Shown: positions 49,806 to 59,081, numbered from the stretch's first letter. The stretch is 64,000 bases of DNA from Yoonia sp. R2331 (GCF_041103235.1 NZ_JBGCUN010000004.1:45845-109844); one strand, 5' to 3'. The notes: generated by a model from the letters alone, not told the origin. Program-made: numbers and translations.

Positions 49806-51185
49806 TCAGAATATCTCCAGATCGCGGTCGACCATCACCGTGACGCGCGCGCCCTGGTCGACATAGATAACGGGGCCGATGGAGAGATAGTCGCCAATCA
49901 CGCTGTCCGTGGCGTCGGCAAGATCATCGCCCACGTCTTCGAGCACATCTGCGGTGGTCTCTTCCTGAACATTTGCGGCGGCGGCGCTTGGGGCTGCGGA
50001 GATCAGGGAAATCAGCGCTGCCGAACCAAAGCGCTCATCAAACCGGGTGTCGACAAAGCCGGTCACGCCGGAGCGGCCAAGTTCATCACCTCCGAAGGAG
50101 CTGATCTGGATGGTTTGATTGTCGGGCAGGATGATCCGGTCCCAGGCGATGGTGACCCGGCGCTGCGCGATATCGACGCCGGAGCGATAGCGCCCAATGA
50201 GACGGGACCCGCGCGGGATCAGGAGGCGGGAGCCATCGAAACTGAAGACACCTTCGGAAACAACGGCCCGGGTTTGGCCGGGCAGGGAACTGTCGAGGGC
50301 GGTTTCCATGACGGCCTGAATCATCGTGCCCTGGATGATGGTGTTGGACGGATTGGCGATGACCTCTGCTTGCGTCACCGAAGTGGGCAGCGCGCCGTTT
50401 AGAACGAAATCCGTCACTTCGCCAAAAGTCCGCTCGGCTAACGCCGTCTCATTTGCGCCGGAGGTGCCGCCAAAGGCGATGGTGGGCGAGGCGATGCGGC
50501 GTTCCTGAAACGCGCGTTCTTCGGCCGCGCGGCGTTCGAGTTCCGCCAGCCGTCTTGCTTCCTCCTCGCGGCGCAGCCGCTCTTCTTCCCGCGCGCGCAG
50601 CTCGTCCTCGGTGGGTCCGATGGGTGCCGGAAGGGGGCGATTGGCCTCGAGCTGCGCGAGTTCGAGGTCCATGCGGAGTTGCTCCAGCTCGCGATCGCGC
50701 GCCGTGAGCTCGTCTCGGAACTGCTGCTGAGCGGCTTCCGACGCGGCCTGCAAGGCGGCTATCTGCGCTGTCAGTGCGTCAATGGCTTCGGCGGCTGCGG
50801 TATCTTCTTCGACGACGGGTTCGGGCGCGTTGCGTAACTCCTCGATCTGGGACTGAAGGGCGGCGAGTTGTGCCAAGAGCTCGGCGTTCGGTTCCACCGG
50901 TTCCGGTGCGACCAGAACGACTTCGGGCTCGGGTGGGGGGAGGGTCTCGATCGCGCCGAACCCGTCGCCTTCGTTCTGGAACACGTCTGGCGTGGCCGTG
51001 GGCAAGGCTTCCTCTTCCTCGGGTTGGGACAGGAGATAGAGCAAGGCACCGCCGGCACCGATCGCGAGGACGACGACCAGTGCGAGCAGCGGCGAGCGTC
51101 GCGGGGCAGGGGGCGAACCTGCTCCTTTGCCTTGCTCGAGGGTTGCGAGACGTTTCTCGAGGTCTGCGTTTCCGGTGTCGCTCAT
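49806..51185 (-). CDS. virB10: Type IV secretion core-complex protein VirB10
   Basis: The 459-residue protein has a short cytoplasmic N-terminus and a single membrane helix (LLALVVVLAIGAGGALLYLL, about 33-52). A Pro/Glu-rich periplasmic stretch and a coiled coil (about 105-235, rich in Glu, Arg and Leu) follow, then the C-terminal TrbI domain (FVLNGALPTSVTQAEVIANP, RLLIPRGSRLIGRYRSG). It links the inner and outer membranes. The ATG at 51185 overlaps the virB9 stop (ATGA). It contains more heptad repeat than usual for VirB10. Confidence 0.93.
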   Translation of the reverse strand: MSDTGNADLEKRLATLEQGKGAGSPPAPRRSPLLALVVVLAIGAGGALLYLLSQPEEEEALPTATPDVFQNEGDGFGAIETLPPPEPEVVLVAPEPVEPNAELLAQLAALQSQIEELRNAPEPVVEEDTAAAEAIDALTAQIAALQAASEAAQQQFRDELTARDRELEQLRMDLELAQLEANRPLPAPIGPTEDELRAREEERLRREEEARRLAELERRAAEERAFQERRIASPTIAFGGTSGANETALAERTFGEVTDFVLNGALPTSVTQAEVIANPSNTIIQGTMIQAVMETALDSSLPGQTRAVVSEGVFSFDGSRLLIPRGSRLIGRYRSGVDIAQRRVTIAWDRIILPDNQTIQISSFGGDELGRSGVTGFVDTRFDERFGSAALISLISAAPSAAAANVQEETTADVLEDVGDDLADATDSVIGDYLSIGPVIYVDQGARVTVMVDRDLEIF

Positions 51186-51877
51186 GATCCCACCCCCGCA
51201 GGCGGTGTGGCCTCGATACAGACCACCTCGTCCCCGATCCGCAGTACCCATTGCCGGTTCACCCCGGAGACCCGGATCACGCCGTCTTCGGTGGCTTGCG
51301 TGTTGACCGTCCGCTCGCGGCCATTCGCGTAACGAAAGATCGCGGGTACCGGCGCGTTCCGCGGGAATTCGAAATACGTGAAGGTCCCGTCATCCCAGAC
51401 GCGGGTCGGGGTGAACTCGGTGCGCGCGCTGGCACCGTAATTGTGGTTCGGGGCCTGGGCCGCGATGGCACGTGTGGGCCGTGCATTGTCTTCGGGGTAG
51501 CGGAACTGGACCACGTAGAAGGTCGGGCTGCGGGTCTCCTGGACGTTGAAGTAGTAGCTGCGGCGGTTGGTATAGACGGTCACGTTGGTATGGACACCGC
51601 GCGCGACGGGCTTGATCGCGAAGGCCTGGCCGCCCGGCACGCCGTCGATCTCGAAGCCCTCCGTGTCGCCTGCGATGATCGAGCGGATGCTCTCGCCTTC
51701 CCCGAACTCGACCGTGGTCACATGGGTGAGCGAGACATTCAGTCGATAGACCTGACCTTCCTGATAGGTAGCCAAGCGCACGCGGCTGTCATTGGGGCCA
51801 CCGCGCGGAATGGCTTCCGCGAAGGCAAGGACTGGCAGCAGGGAAAATAGGCCAGCAACAAAGAACTTACTGATCAA
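51182..51877 (-). CDS. virB9: Type IV secretion outer-membrane-complex protein VirB9
   Basis: A TTG at 51877 starts LISKFFVAGLFSLLPVLAFA, a signal peptide. GGAGAACTAG, part of the virB8 stop region, serves as ribosome-binding site, and no other in-frame start keeps the signal peptide at the N-terminus. The mature 210 residues carry the VirB9 pattern (RVRLATYQEGQVYRLNVSL, VHTNVTVYTNRRSYYFNV, PTRVWDDGTFTYFEF, NRQWVLRIGDEVVCI). It forms the outer-membrane ring with VirB7 and VirB10. Confidence 0.92.
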   Translation of the reverse strand: MISKFFVAGLFSLLPVLAFAEAIPRGGPNDSRVRLATYQEGQVYRLNVSLTHVTTVEFGEGESIRSIIAGDTEGFEIDGVPGGQAFAIKPVARGVHTNVTVYTNRRSYYFNVQETRSPTFYVVQFRYPEDNARPTRAIAAQAPNHNYGASARTEFTPTRVWDDGTFTYFEFPRNAPVPAIFRYANGRERTVNTQATEDGVIRVSGVNRQWVLRIGDEVVCIEATPPAGVGS

Positions 51878-51878
51878 A

Positions 51879-52535
51879 CTAGTTCTCCAATCTGTCGGAG
51901 CGGATGGAATATTCGAGGACCGTGAAGCCAAAAGGATTGGTCCAGACCTCATCGATGGAGCGGCGGGTCTCGGGGCGAAACTCGAAGAGGAGCGTGGCGG
52001 TAAACAGCCCCGTCTGGACGCCATTGATGGATGTCAGACGCTTGCGCAGCCGGACCGTGGCGCGGTTTGTGCCGATCCGATTGATGCTGAGGATTTCCAC
52101 GTCGAGCCGGGCATTCGGGCCATAGACCGTGGGCGGGTAGTTCTCGTTGGCGCTGTTCCAGATCTGGCGCAACCCGCTCTCGGCGGCACCATCCGAACGG
52201 CGCAGAACGCGGCGGATGCGCAGATCGTTGTCGAGCTGGTTGTAGACCTCGCGGTCGGTCACGTAGCGGAAGACTTCCGCCTCGATGATCGCCTGGTTGG
52301 CGGTCACCGAGGAGGCGCCGACCGAGGCTTCGGGGAGTGCAAAGCCGGTGGCGGGATCATAGGGGACAACGACGGGGGGCGGGTCGACATCGAGGATCGA
52401 GACAGCCGCGGCGCTCAGACAGCCGATGACACCGAAGACAAGGCCCATCAGGCCAAGGCGTTGCCAGAGGCGTTCGCGGCGCAAGGCGCCGTAGACCAGT
52501 TCTTCCTCGATGATTTCTTGTTCACTCGCCACCAT
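51879..52535 (-). CDS. virB8: Type IV secretion assembly protein VirB8
   Basis: The 218-residue bitopic inner-membrane protein has a charged cytoplasmic N-terminus (EEELVYGALRRERLWQRLGL) and one membrane helix (about 28-48). The periplasmic NTF2-like domain holds YVTDREVYNQLDNDLRIRRV and NPFGFTVLEYSIR. The domain is complete and includes the C-terminal NPFGF-type motif. It nucleates the channel complex. Confidence 0.92.
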   Translation of the reverse strand: MVASEQEIIEEELVYGALRRERLWQRLGLMGLVFGVIGCLSAAAVSILDVDPPPVVVPYDPATGFALPEASVGASSVTANQAIIEAEVFRYVTDREVYNQLDNDLRIRRVLRRSDGAAESGLRQIWNSANENYPPTVYGPNARLDVEILSINRIGTNRATVRLRKRLTSINGVQTGLFTATLLFEFRPETRRSIDEVWTNPFGFTVLEYSIRSDRLEN

Positions 52536-52549
52536 TCATGCCCCCACGA

Positions 52550-53362
52550 TCAGTCTGCCCGTAGGTCCGGCAAGGTGAAATCCATGAAGCGCTGCTCCTC
52601 AGCGATGGTGGCGGCGTCGATCACGCCGCCCGTGCCGTCGCCCACGGTTTGCACGGCTTCGAGCTGCCACATGGCGACGAGGGCAATGGCCAATTCCGCC
52701 GTCACGCGCGTGTTGAGATCGACGCTTTCCTTCAGCTCATCCATGTCATCGATGAGCCCCACGAGCCGGTCGACGCGTTCCAGTGACTGGCCGGCATCCT
52801 CATAGCTGTTCTGCGCTGCTGCCGAGACGAGCGCGCCGGTCGTGGCTTGTGTGGCCACACGATTGGCACCGGGATTGCCGCTCGTAGCCATTTCCGAAAG
52901 TGCATCATCGTCAAAGCCGAGATCGGCCAGCACCCGGTCCATCTGGGTTTCGATCTCGCCCGCGCCGGAACCGGAGAGGCCAGAAAAGTCACCCGTCTTG
53001 ATGGCTTCGATCGTGGCGAGGATGTCTCCGAATTCCTGGTCGAGCAGGCCGTTCAACTCGTCCTCCATCTCGGTGCGGATGATTTCCGGAAGCTCGGCGA
53101 GGCGGGTGAGGGCTTCGTAGGTCCGTTGCAATTCGCCAAGTTGTTCCGTGAGTGTCGCAAGCTGTTCGCGGAGCTGCGTCAGCTGCTCGTTTTGCAGGAT
53201 CTCGTCCTCGATCATCTGCCGGAGCTGCTGGATGTTTTGTGCGATGTTCTGGGTATCGACGACGGGCACGCCTTGTGCCAGGGCAGGGGACATGGTGCCA
53301 AGATGCAGGCCAATCCCAAGCGTCGTGGCCAAGGCCGTTCTCATGAGTAGAGGTCTCATCAT
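52550..53362 (-). CDS. virB5: Type IV secretion pilus-tip/adaptor protein, VirB5/TrbJ-like
   Basis: The 270-residue protein has a signal peptide (MMRPLLMRTALATTLGIGLH, cleaved after PALA) and a long helical hairpin (VDTQNIAQNIQQLRQMIEDE, EQLTQLREQLATLTEQL). An acidic linker and C-terminal helices follow. The coiled-coil composition and position between the transglycosylase and virB8 genes fit VirB5/TrbJ. Two ATGs at 53362 and 53359 are possible. Confidence 0.82.
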   Translation of the reverse strand: MMRPLLMRTALATTLGIGLHLGTMSPALAQGVPVVDTQNIAQNIQQLRQMIEDEILQNEQLTQLREQLATLTEQLGELQRTYEALTRLAELPEIIRTEMEDELNGLLDQEFGDILATIEAIKTGDFSGLSGSGAGEIETQMDRVLADLGFDDDALSEMATSGNPGANRVATQATTGALVSAAAQNSYEDAGQSLERVDRLVGLIDDMDELKESVDLNTRVTAELAIALVAMWQLEAVQTVGDGTGGVIDAATIAEEQRFMDFTLPDLRAD

Positions 53363-54513
53363 TCAATCTCCCTGATCGTGAATTCCATGAACGCGCCCTC
53401 GGCCATACGCGCGCTGGCCTGTGCCAATTCTTCGGCGGAAAGGATGCGGGTGCGGGCGGCCTGCAGCCGGATGCGGGCTCCGACGAGGCGCACGAGTTCG
53501 GCGCGAGCATAGGTGTTGAGCGCGATGCTCTCTTGAACGTCTTCGGTCTCGGAAATCCGCTCAACGATGTCCGCGATGCGCAGTGCCGCCTGCTTGATCG
53601 CGGCGGGCGCGTTGTTGCCATAGAAAGCCGCGCCGTGCCCGGTGATCGAGAGGTTCGCATTGGCGAGAAGCGCCGGATCGATCGTGCCGAGCGCTTCGAT
53701 CACGCCGATGCGGCTCAGATAAAGATTGTAGCGTTCGGGGATGACCTGAACGTAGTGCTGGGTCTCGGCAAAGGGCGGCACGCCACCATATTCGAACACG
53801 CGGCCGGGTCCGGCATTATAGGCGGCAAGCGCGTTGATGATGTTGCCATCGAAGGTATTGAGTTGGGTCGCGAGGTAACGCGCGCCGCCATGTACCTGAA
53901 GGTAGGGGCTGTCATAGTATTCCGGGTTGATGCCAAGGTCGATGGCGGTGCCGGGCATGATCTGGGTGAGACCAAAAGCGCCAACGGGAGACCGTGCCCC
54001 AATCGTAAACCGGCTTTCCTGCCAGATGAGCGCCTGCAGCAAAGCCCGCCATTGAACCGGCGAGAGACCCGCACGCTCTACGCCCGCAAAGCCGCTGGTC
54101 TCCTGGGCGACGCGGATGATGAGCTGCTCGATGTTCTCGGAGGCATCCCCGAACATCTGTGCGCCGCCGGGGTTGGGATCGAATTCGGCATTGCCATAGA
54201 CGGCCTCGACGGAACGGTCCGGGTCACCGCTGCCACTTTCCAGCCCCGAGACTATGGCCGGCAGGCCCTGACCGCCAAAACTTGTCTGGGCATCTAGGAT
54301 GCGCTGCAAGGTGGCCAATTGCTCGCGTTCAATCTCGGCGATGAGTTCACGCGCGGCAAGCTTGTCGGCCTGGACCGCCAGGTCGGCCTCGCGATCGCCG
54401 GTCTCAATGATATCTCGCGCGGTCAGCCCGCTGTCATTGCTCGGCACACCTTGGGATAGGGCGAGACCGGGCAGCAGGCACAGAGTTAGGATATGGGGCA
54501 GTTTAGACCTCAA
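53359..54513 (-). CDS. Lytic transglycosylase with helical extensions (second VirB1-type enzyme)
   Basis: A TTG at 54513 gives LRSKLPHILTLCLLPGLALS, a signal peptide, with GGAGG six bases upstream; the GTG two codons earlier would sit directly on that site. Residues about 140-280 hold the SLT fold with catalytic Glu in LIWQESRFTIGARSPVGAFG, then LTQIMPGTAIDLG and [12 protein letters not shown]. Long helical arms precede and follow it. It opens peptidoglycan for channel assembly. It is 384 residues, larger than a plain VirB1, and shares no unusual similarity with the other transglycosylase of the locus outside the catalytic domain. Confidence 0.85.
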   Translation of the reverse strand: MRSKLPHILTLCLLPGLALSQGVPSNDSGLTARDIIETGDREADLAVQADKLAARELIAEIEREQLATLQRILDAQTSFGGQGLPAIVSGLESGSGDPDRSVEAVYGNAEFDPNPGGAQMFGDASENIEQLIIRVAQETSGFAGVERAGLSPVQWRALLQALIWQESRFTIGARSPVGAFGLTQIMPGTAIDLGINPEYYDSPYLQVHGGARYLATQLNTFDGNIINALAAYNAGPGRVFEYGGVPPFAETQHYVQVIPERYNLYLSRIGVIEALGTIDPALLANANLSITGHGAAFYGNNAPAAIKQAALRIADIVERISETEDVQESIALNTYARAELVRLVGARIRLQAARTRILSAEELAQASARMAEGAFMEFTIREIE

Positions 54514-54670
54514 CGTCACCCTCCGGTGTGCCAAGGGGAGTGAAGGTGCAATCTGGTGCAACAGGGGCCGTCGCGGCGAAGAAGGTAAAGCAATTGACCT
54601 GCGGTTCCTGATATTGGGCGCAAGAAGCCAAGGCGCCGAGCGCGGCGAGAAACAACAAAATGCGTGTCAT
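54503..54670 (-). CDS. virB7: VirB7-like outer-membrane lipoprotein (55 aa)
   Basis: A 55-codon gene whose ATG overlaps the virB4 stop (ATGA at 54667-54670). It begins MTRILLFLAALGALASCAQ, a lipoprotein signal with lipobox LASC, and the mature part is about 40 residues with two more Cys. GGAGGATTTC precedes the ATG. Size, lipobox and location fit VirB7, which anchors the outer-membrane ring with VirB9, although a VirB7 sequence match cannot be shown. The end overlaps the start of the next gene. Confidence 0.7.
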   Translation of the reverse strand: MTRILLFLAALGALASCAQYQEPQVNCFTFFAATAPVAPDCTFTPLGTPEGDVEV

Positions 54671-57042
54671 GAAATCCTCCAGAAATCGGGGCGGTCACGG
54701 TAGTCAGCACCGACCAGCGCTTGTCCCTTTTCCATGCCGCCGAGGATGGTGAGATTTGGCCCGAGAGCGCTGAGATCGGCATCGACGACGATCGATCCTT
54801 GGTCATCGCGGATGAGCGCAAGGCGGCTGTAGCTGCCGGTGTTGAGAAGCACATCGAGTTCCTTCTCGTAGAGGTTCAGCATCGCGTAGTCGGACGCATG
54901 GGCGCGGATGTTCGGGAGCAGGATCTGCGTCGGCACGGCCTCGACTATGGTCTTGCCGGTTCGGGTGCGCTCGAGCTGGCTTGCATATTGTGTCATCATC
55001 ACCGCGACGGTGTTCTGCTTGCGCGCGGTCACGAGCCAGTTCGAGAGCCGCTCGGCGAAATACGCGTTATCGAGCGCTTTCCAGGCCTCGTCGATAACAA
55101 TGATCGTGGGACGGCGGTCTTCGATCTCGCGCTCGACCCTGCGGAAGAGATAGGAGAGCACGGCCATGCGTTCCTTTTCCGCCTCGCTGTCGAGAATCCC
55201 GGTGAGATCGAAGCCAACCACATCGCCTTCCAGCGAGAACGTGTCTTCCAACGTCTGGCCAAATATCCAGCCGTAGCGGCCTTCTTCCGTCCATTCGAGC
55301 AGGCGCTGGTGCAGATCGCCGCCATCATCGGTCGAGACGAACAGCGATGCAAAATCCCGCCAGTTCCGCAAGGCCGGGTTTGTGGCCTGTGCGTTCTGGC
55401 GCACGACTTCCTGGATGCGGTTGGTCTGCGCCGGCGTGAGCGGCTTGTCGGCGCGGTAGAGCAGGGTGGCAAGCCAGTCCGAGAGCCATGCCGTGCCGCG
55501 CGCATCTGTTTCGGTCCAGAGCGGGTTGAGGCCTGTGGGCTGCCCCGCTTTCAGGGACGCATAGCGCCCGCCATTGGCGCGGACCGCCATCTCCATACCG
55601 AGACGGTAATCAAAGACGAAGATCCGCGCCCCTGCTCGACGGGCTTGCGTCATGAGAAATGCGGAAAGCACCGATTTGCCCGACCCGGGCCGCCCCATGA
55701 TCAGGGTATGCCCGCTGGTCGGTTCTTTCTCGGGGCTGCCTTGCTCGTGATAGGAAAACCGGTATGCGCTCTGCTCGGGCGTGGGCAGATACGTGATGAC
55801 CCGACCCCAGGGTGTTTTTGAGGCAGGCTTGCCGAGCTGGGTCCGATGAAACGCTGCGAAATCCGCGAAGTTGCGATTGGTGATGGCGCTGGCACGGACG
55901 CGCTTGGGCTGATTGCCAGGATGATGGCTGAGGTAATGGGCCTTGGCCGCGACGCGCTCGCCGATCATCTTCACGCCTTCGGCGGCGGCCGCGTTGACGA
56001 TCTCGGCGCTCAGCGTTTGCAGCTCGTCGAGCGTGTCACAGAAGATCGTCACGACCATGTGGTGTTCGCCGAAGCTCTGGCGCTTGGACTCGAGATCATC
56101 GGCGGCGATGTCGAGCGCTTCCATGAGCGACAGGGCCGCGTCCTGGGAGGCCTGCATCTGGCGCTTTTGCCGCTTGATCCGACCCGCCATGAGGTTCGAA
56201 TTGATCGGTGTGAACGAATGGGTGACGATCATGTCGACCGGCAGGTTCAGCATGTCGAACATGGTGCAGGAGGTGGCCTCGGAATATTCCCCGATGGTGA
56301 AGCTCTTGCCGTAGCGATGCCCCACGACGCCTTCGGAGAGCTCGAAGTGATCGCCTTGAAACGTCACGCGGGTATTGGCGACGTTAAAGGACAAAAAGCC
56401 GTAGGTATTGGCCGGATAAAGCGGCAGCTCCCGGCCAGTGTTGAGGGCTCCCAGCAACCCGATCAACTCGCCACTTTCGGCTGTTAGCACGCGCGGATTC
56501 AGCTCGGTCAGGCCTGACAGGAACACACTTACGGCCTCGCCAAGGCGACGCAGACGTTTCTCGGTCACCTCCTTGAGACGATCCGGTGCGCTGCGATTGA
56601 GAAACGGCAGGACGCTTTTCGGAGGCGGGCGATGAATGACGGTGAGCGTCAAGGTTTTGTCGCGCAGGCCGCTGCTCACCAGTTTCGCGCGCCAAAGCCG
56701 GTCAACGTCTCCTGCAAAACTGTCCTCGCGCACGGGCTCGAGATCCGGCACGATCGCCTTGGAGACCTTGTGGACGTAGTAGCTGAACTCCGGCCCAAGC
56801 TGCGCGATGATCCGGGCAAATAGAGCGGTCACCTTGTCGAGATAGGCATCATCCGTCGTGTAGCTGTTGACCCCGTCGAGCCGGATGCAGCGGAAGAGTT
56901 CGTTCACCCGTGTCCGCACGGTCTGGTCGTCGACGAGGCTCACATAGGGCAGCATATGCGCAAGCCGGGTCTCGCGCGCGTACCAGTCCGGCGTCATTGT
57001 GCGGGGGTCGAGCGCAGCATCACGGGCTTCATCACGGGGCAT
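54667..57042 (-). CDS. virB4: Type IV secretion ATPase VirB4
   Basis: The 791-residue protein has the CagE/TrbE/VirB4 N-terminal domain (about 1-400) and C-terminal ATPase domain (about 425-790). Walker A is MGRPGSGKSVLSAFLMTQA, Walker B RPTIIVIDEAWKALDNAYF, and the following MMTQYASQLERTRTGK and PTQILLPNIRAHASDYAM are typical. It energises pilus assembly and substrate transport at the inner membrane. It is full length and overlaps virB3 by 11 bases. Confidence 0.95.
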   Translation of the reverse strand: MPRDEARDAALDPRTMTPDWYARETRLAHMLPYVSLVDDQTVRTRVNELFRCIRLDGVNSYTTDDAYLDKVTALFARIIAQLGPEFSYYVHKVSKAIVPDLEPVREDSFAGDVDRLWRAKLVSSGLRDKTLTLTVIHRPPPKSVLPFLNRSAPDRLKEVTEKRLRRLGEAVSVFLSGLTELNPRVLTAESGELIGLLGALNTGRELPLYPANTYGFLSFNVANTRVTFQGDHFELSEGVVGHRYGKSFTIGEYSEATSCTMFDMLNLPVDMIVTHSFTPINSNLMAGRIKRQKRQMQASQDAALSLMEALDIAADDLESKRQSFGEHHMVVTIFCDTLDELQTLSAEIVNAAAAEGVKMIGERVAAKAHYLSHHPGNQPKRVRASAITNRNFADFAAFHRTQLGKPASKTPWGRVITYLPTPEQSAYRFSYHEQGSPEKEPTSGHTLIMGRPGSGKSVLSAFLMTQARRAGARIFVFDYRLGMEMAVRANGGRYASLKAGQPTGLNPLWTETDARGTAWLSDWLATLLYRADKPLTPAQTNRIQEVVRQNAQATNPALRNWRDFASLFVSTDDGGDLHQRLLEWTEEGRYGWIFGQTLEDTFSLEGDVVGFDLTGILDSEAEKERMAVLSYLFRRVEREIEDRRPTIIVIDEAWKALDNAYFAERLSNWLVTARKQNTVAVMMTQYASQLERTRTGKTIVEAVPTQILLPNIRAHASDYAMLNLYEKELDVLLNTGSYSRLALIRDDQGSIVVDADLSALGPNLTILGGMEKGQALVGADYRDRPDFWRIS

Positions 57043-57310
57043 AGCTGTCCCCGCAATGGATGCTACGGTTTCGCGTGGGTGGCGTCTCCTGCAGCGTCGT
57101 CATCATCACATCGATGAAGCGCGGATCCCAGTCCGCGGCCTTCCAAAGCACGGGATAGAGCAGGGCGGCCACGCCCAGTACCGCGATGTGCTGCACCCAG
57201 ACGAAGAGCAGCACCGAGCCGAAGAGCCAGACCATCGCGTACATGATGGGCAGGCCCAGAAGCTTGGGCGGGCGCACGAGGCCAAGAAAGAGGGGCGAGC
57301 GCTCAGCCAC
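57032..57310 (-). CDS. virB3: Type IV secretion protein VirB3
   Basis: The 92-residue protein starts at GTG 57310, two bases after the virB2 stop, and reads AERSPLFLGLVRPPKLLGLP, the family N-terminus. Two membrane helices (about 20-58) follow, and the C-terminus ends within the virB4 start. VirB3 works with VirB4 in pilus assembly. The long frame that extends upstream through virB2 in another register is rejected. Confidence 0.88.
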   Translation of the reverse strand: MAERSPLFLGLVRPPKLLGLPIMYAMVWLFGSVLLFVWVQHIAVLGVAALLYPVLWKAADWDPRFIDVMMTTLQETPPTRNRSIHCGDSYAP

Positions 57311-57312
57311 GA

Positions 57313-57609
57313 TTATGGTCCCCCTGCAAACACCGCGGCAACGATTGTGGGGGCAGCGGCGACGCCAGCGATGCCCACAAGCACCCAGAGCGCCTGGCGC
57401 AGATCGATAATGTTGAAGAACCAGCTGAGGAAGACTCCGAGAACGGCGAGTGTGGCGATGACAACGCCGAGCGGGCCTGTTAGCGCATCGACAATGCCTT
57501 GTAGCAGGCTCTGGATCGGCGAGAGGTCGATGCTTTGCGCGAGGGCCGGTTCGGCAATCAGTAGGAAGAGCGCCAAGCTTGCGACAAAGAGATTTGAAAT
57601 TTGTCTCAT
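57313..57609 (-). CDS. virB2: Type IV secretion pilin VirB2
   Basis: The 98-residue protein has a signal peptide ([20 protein letters not shown], cleaved after PALA) and two hydrophobic helices ([20 protein letters not shown] and [20 protein letters not shown]) separated by a short basic/polar loop (NIIDLRQA). This is the classic major pilin layout. The ATG overlaps the stop of virB1. Confidence 0.9.
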   Translation of the reverse strand: MRQISNLFVASLALFLLIAEPALAQSIDLSPIQSLLQGIVDALTGPLGVVIATLAVLGVFLSWFFNIIDLRQALWVLVGIAGVAAAPTIVAAVFAGGP

Positions 57610-58334
57610 GAATTTGATCCTTCCAATCGGGCCACGACGGCCATGACGCGGGCCACGTGGTTCTGGGTTTCTCGGTAAGTGGGAATGCCGCCGTATTGGC
57701 GCACTGCATCCGGGCCGGCGTTGTAGGCTGCGAGGGCAAGACGCGGATCGCCGAACGTCTCCAGCATCATCGCGAGGTAACGAGCGGAACCGTCGAGGTT
57801 CTGCAGCGGATCACGCGGATCGACACCGAGGTCGCGGGCCGTCGCGGGCATCAACTGCCCAAGGCCAATTGCGCCAGCGCTCGAGACCGCTTCCTGTCGG
57901 TAGGCGCTTTCGACCTCGATATTGGAGCGATAGAGCAACAACCAATCTCTGACTGAAAGGTCCGCGCGGCGCAGCCCGGGATGCCCGGCATAGCGAAGGG
58001 CGGTGGCTTCGATGGCAGTAAGAACACTGGCACTGGGTAGGGGAGCAGGCCGCGCAAGGACGGAAACTTGGATTTCGTCTGACCCAAGGTCAGTCTCACC
58101 GAGGATCGCCAGCTCATCAGCAGCGGACCCCTGACCGATGCCGTCATTGTAATTACGCGTAAAGCTGTCTTGGGAGCGGGATGGGGTCAGAGAGCCATCG
58201 CTCTCCATGACCAGCACCATCTGTGCAGTGGCTGGACCAGCGAGATACCAGAAAAGGATAAGGCTACTTGCTGCTGCCCTTGTCGGTCGCAGCCAGCTTG
58301 TGGGTCGTCCGCTGGCCTTCTTCGAGCGGGACAT
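57606..58334 (-). CDS. virB1: Lytic transglycosylase VirB1
   Basis: The catalytic SLT domain lies about residues 115-225: [20 protein letters not shown] with the catalytic Glu, then [15 protein letters not shown] and [18 protein letters not shown]. The start is uncertain. ATG 58334 gives [20 protein letters not shown] plus a hydrophobic core as a signal peptide but overlaps the upstream gene by about 70 bases; ATG 58220 would leave no signal peptide. It trims peptidoglycan for the secretion channel and heads the virB genes. Confidence 0.85.
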   Translation of the reverse strand: MSRSKKASGRPTSWLRPTRAAASSLILFWYLAGPATAQMVLVMESDGSLTPSRSQDSFTRNYNDGIGQGSAADELAILGETDLGSDEIQVSVLARPAPLPSASVLTAIEATALRYAGHPGLRRADLSVRDWLLLYRSNIEVESAYRQEAVSSAGAIGLGQLMPATARDLGVDPRDPLQNLDGSARYLAMMLETFGDPRLALAAYNAGPDAVRQYGGIPTYRETQNHVARVMAVVARLEGSNS

Positions 58335-58617
58335 CGGCATGGGAGAAGCCGATCCCGATGAGGAAGGACACGACGCCCGTAATGGTCTTGAACTCGCGGA
58401 TCTTGATGTCGTTGTAGGTCGTTCGGGTACGGGCCGTGACCAGCAGTTTTTCCACGCCTTCGTCAGAGACGACACGCATGATCCAGACCCCGTAATAACT
58501 CGGGCCCTTCTTGTGTGCCGACTCCTGGCACAGGATTTCAGCGCTATAGCCACTTTCCACGAGTTCGCGGAAACGTGCTTCCGTAACCACATTTGGTGCT
58601 TCGATGTCCCAGTTCAT
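58264..58617 (-). CDS. Hypothetical protein preceding virB1 (117 aa)
   Basis: The ATG at 58617 starts [20 protein letters not shown]. The product is a small soluble alpha/beta protein with [36 protein letters not shown] and a moderately hydrophobic segment [13 protein letters not shown] near the C-terminus. No family is recognised. The 3' end overlaps the putative virB1 start, suggesting that it belongs to the secretion operon, perhaps as its regulator. The start is weakly supported. Confidence 0.5.
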   Translation of the reverse strand: MNWDIEAPNVVTEARFRELVESGYSAEILCQESAHKKGPSYYGVWIMRVVSDEGVEKLLVTARTRTTYNDIKIREFKTITGVVSFLIGIGFSHADVPLEEGQRTTHKLAATDKGSSK

Positions 58618-58814
58618 GGCCCGGCTCACGCTTTCTTCAAACGCGCAACACCCGGGCATTCCCACTTGAAGCCCAGAGTTACGATAGTATATTTTCAACC
58701 GCAAGATATAATACAGCAGATACGGCTGTATCTCGGTTACTCAAACTCTAGGCACGGCCATTGGCGTCTATCAAGGAAAATAGAGGTTTCAGAAACCTGC
58801 GGTTGAGCCGATGG

Positions 58815-59081
58815 GTGAAGATGCAGGCTGTAGCCGTGCTGATGCTCGCTCCGGTCGCAAGCCAGGCCGGATCCTGTTTCGCCCCGGTCCGACCATTCGT
58901 TCCAAGCGATTCGCAGGCCGCCCGAGACTACGCCAAAATCATACGGCAGGACTTCGAGGTCTACATCACGGACATTCAGGAGTACTTCCGCTGCCTTGAG
59001 CAGGAGCGTGCGCGTGCCTTCGAAGAAGCCCGCGACGTCAGCCAGGACTACGGTCGGTTTCTCGAATTGGTGGGGGATTGA
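58815..59081 (+). CDS. Exported small protein divergent from the virB locus (88 aa)
   Basis: A short signal peptide (VKMQAVAVLMLAPVASQA) and a mature helical domain with paired Cys (AGSCFAPVRPFVP, EYFRCLEQERARAFEEARDV) are evident. Charged helices dominate the C-terminus. GTG 58815 or ATG 58821 is the likely start; an upstream TTG at 58761 would give a longer basic N-terminus. It is encoded divergently from the secretion genes and may be a secretion-associated periplasmic factor. The family is unrecognised. Confidence 0.55.
   Translation: MKMQAVAVLMLAPVASQAGSCFAPVRPFVPSDSQAARDYAKIIRQDFEVYITDIQEYFRCLEQERARAFEEARDVSQDYGRFLELVGD

Noticed and set aside
57032..57739. Long minus-strand frame running through virB2 into virB3
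   Set aside because: Only the last 92 codons look like VirB3; the rest is the wrong register of virB2 and virB1.
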